This document shows, in pieces, positions 63,301 through 64,000 of a DNA stretch of 64,000 bases. The translations under genes were made by a program, and so were the position numbers. Origin of the DNA: Membranipora membranacea (lineage: Eukaryota > Bryozoa > Gymnolaemata > Cheilostomatida > Membraniporidae); NCBI GenBank assembly GCA_914767715.1, contig OU612068.1, positions 12,586,001-12,650,000 on the forward strand, read 5' to 3'. The number at the start of each line of letters is the position of its first letter. Positions within the stretch are counted from its first letter, which is position 1. A model generated the notes under the pieces. It searched no databases and was not told where the DNA came from. It saw only the letters and a program-made list of their open reading frames with translations.

Positions 63301-64000
63301 TTATACCAAGGGAGGGTATCACGGTTTTTTTTTCGCCGAGATCAAAAAATAGATTCGCTTCAAACCTACCTCATAGGGAGGAGCAACTCCTGCTCATCTC
63401 GAATCTGCGAACCGTTTGGCTCTGTGGCTTTTCACTCTCCGTCAGCGTCCGTTTTAATTAGGGTCACTTTTGCTAAAAAAAAACATGCCAAACGACAGCA
63501 TTGAAAAATAAAAACTCTGTTGGATTCTTATCAAACTCCGACCAGTTCAAGCTCTTATTGGCCTCATTCAAACTGTAGAATATTGGAATCCTCTGATTAA
63601 CTGGTGGGTCATAACGCTGACTTGAAGTTTCAAAAATTATACCAAGGGAGGGTATCACGGTTTTTTTTCGCCGAGATCAAAAAATAGATTCGCTTCAAAC
63701 CTACCTCATAGGGAGGAGCAACTCCTGCTCATCTCGAATCTGCGAACCGTTTGGCTCTGCGGCTTTTCACTCTCCGTCAGCGTCCGTTTTAATTAGGGTC
63801 ACTTTTGCTAAAAAAAAAACATGCCAAACGGCAGCATTGAAAAATAAAAACTCTGTTGGATTCTTATCAAACTCCGACCAGTTCAAGCTCTTATTGGCCT
63901 CATTCAAACTGCAGAATATTGGAATCCTCTGATTAACTGGTGGGTCATAACGCTGACTTGAAGTTTCAAAAATTATACCAAGGGAGGGTATCACGGTTTT

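Larger units (their letters stand above)
1..64000. repeat. Satellite DNA array, ~335-bp monomer, ~191 head-to-tail copies
   Basis: The same unit recurs from the first to the last base in one orientation. From 714 to 63994 there are 189 intervals averaging about 334.8 bp; most neighbours are exactly 335 bp apart and the rest differ by a base or two. A complete unit, read from its A-tract, holds an A8-A10 run, GCCAAACGG, an A-rich segment, a PstI site (CTGCAG), AATATT, a T8 run, the hairpin AGGAGCAACTCCT, CCGTTTGGC and aattagggtcac. GC is about 42% by hand count of the consensus. Most monomers differ from consensus by a few substitutions, so the array is well homogenised. No inversion, gene or transposon interrupts it, and both window ends lie inside it. 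Such arrays typify centromeric, pericentromeric, subtelomeric or knob heterochromatin of eukaryotes; which applies here cannot be told. I do not recognise the family. Confidence 0.98.
50700..64000. repeat. Zone 4: right part, dimer/trimer blocks then near-consensus monomers
   Basis: About 40 monomers without gattcac or aatttcgg. It begins within dimer and trimer repeats (49.93-52.95 kb), continues with copies carrying tacctaggg (near 53592, 53926, 55266, 55609; an AvrII site CCTAGG), then a 7-monomer-spaced pair at 57.3 and 59.6 kb. The last 3 kb are close to consensus. Private variants are mostly single here, and far fewer copies break the recurrent minus-strand frame than in zone 1. Confidence 0.6.

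Noticed and set aside
529-63994. About 150 minus-strand open frames of 61-80 codons as genes
   Set aside because: They are copies of one stretch of the repeat. The unit is not a multiple of 3, copies are broken freely, I see no codon-position bias by eye, and no family is recognised.
1-64000. Telomere signal from TTAGGG in aattagggtcac
   Set aside because: Only one TTAGGG per 335-bp unit, never in tandem, so it is not telomeric repeat.
1-64000. CRISPR array
   Set aside because: The repeated unit is 335 bp with no unique spacers between short repeats, and there are no cas genes.
1-64000. Ribosomal DNA spacer repeats or a tRNA/SINE-derived family
   Set aside because: No rRNA gene in 64 kb, and no convincing A box plus B box; the stretch gattcgagatg only partly resembles a B box.
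1-64000. LTR or other mobile element as the source of the repeat
   Set aside because: No terminal repeats, target-site duplications, integrase or reverse transcriptase motifs are seen, and monomers join without boundaries.
1-64000. A hidden defence, phage or metabolic system
   Set aside because: No non-satellite sequence exists anywhere in the window, so there is nothing to carry one.

Overview
The whole 64 kb window is one uninterrupted tandem array of satellite DNA. The basic unit is about 335 bp, repeated head-to-tail about 191 times in a single orientation. Both window edges fall inside the array, so its true length and its flanks cannot be seen. I find no protein-coding gene, RNA gene, transposon or unique sequence. 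Monomer phase drifts by only about 35 bp over 189 repeat intervals (714 to 63994, mean period about 334.8 bp), which leaves no room for a sizeable insertion. Almost all length change comes from one or two bases in an A-tract and a T-tract; the largest single indel I found is a 5-bp deletion near 6430.

An array this long, with a unit near two nucleosome repeats (2 x ~167 bp), about 42% GC, no genes and nested higher-order repeats, points to a nuclear eukaryotic chromosome. The likely setting is a centromere, pericentromere, subtelomere or heterochromatic knob. A plant is my first guess from unit length and style, but I do not recognise the family and nothing here proves the taxon or a centromeric role. 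Every monomer carries the same minus-strand open frame of about 61 codons. It is a by-product of the repeat: 335 is not a multiple of 3, and many copies break the frame without consequence.

Layout. (1) About 1-11.3 kb: mosaic and more diverged, marked by two linked variants (a T in the A-rich segment after the A-tract, and cagtg for cagcg) that I do not see elsewhere. (2) About 11.3-24.8 kb: near-consensus monomers with partial 6-monomer repeats and a clean back-to-back 4-monomer repeat (15.78-18.46 kb). (3) About 24.8-50.7 kb: marked by a CpG-to-CpA change (gattcac) and an aatttcgg variant, with 4-, 5-, 7- and 12-monomer duplications. (4) About 50.7-64 kb: starts with dimer and trimer repeats (the dimers reach back to 49.93 kb) and ends in monomers closest to consensus.

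Across zones 2 and 3, private variants at 18.6-31.5 kb recur in the same order at 35.0-41.9 kb. The offset falls in whole-monomer steps (49, 46, 44, 43, 31 monomers). This suggests two super-units, 18.6-35.0 kb and 35.0-46.0 kb, copied from one ancestor and then resized by exchange in register. This layered amplification history is the most interesting content of the window. I see no genetic system beyond it.
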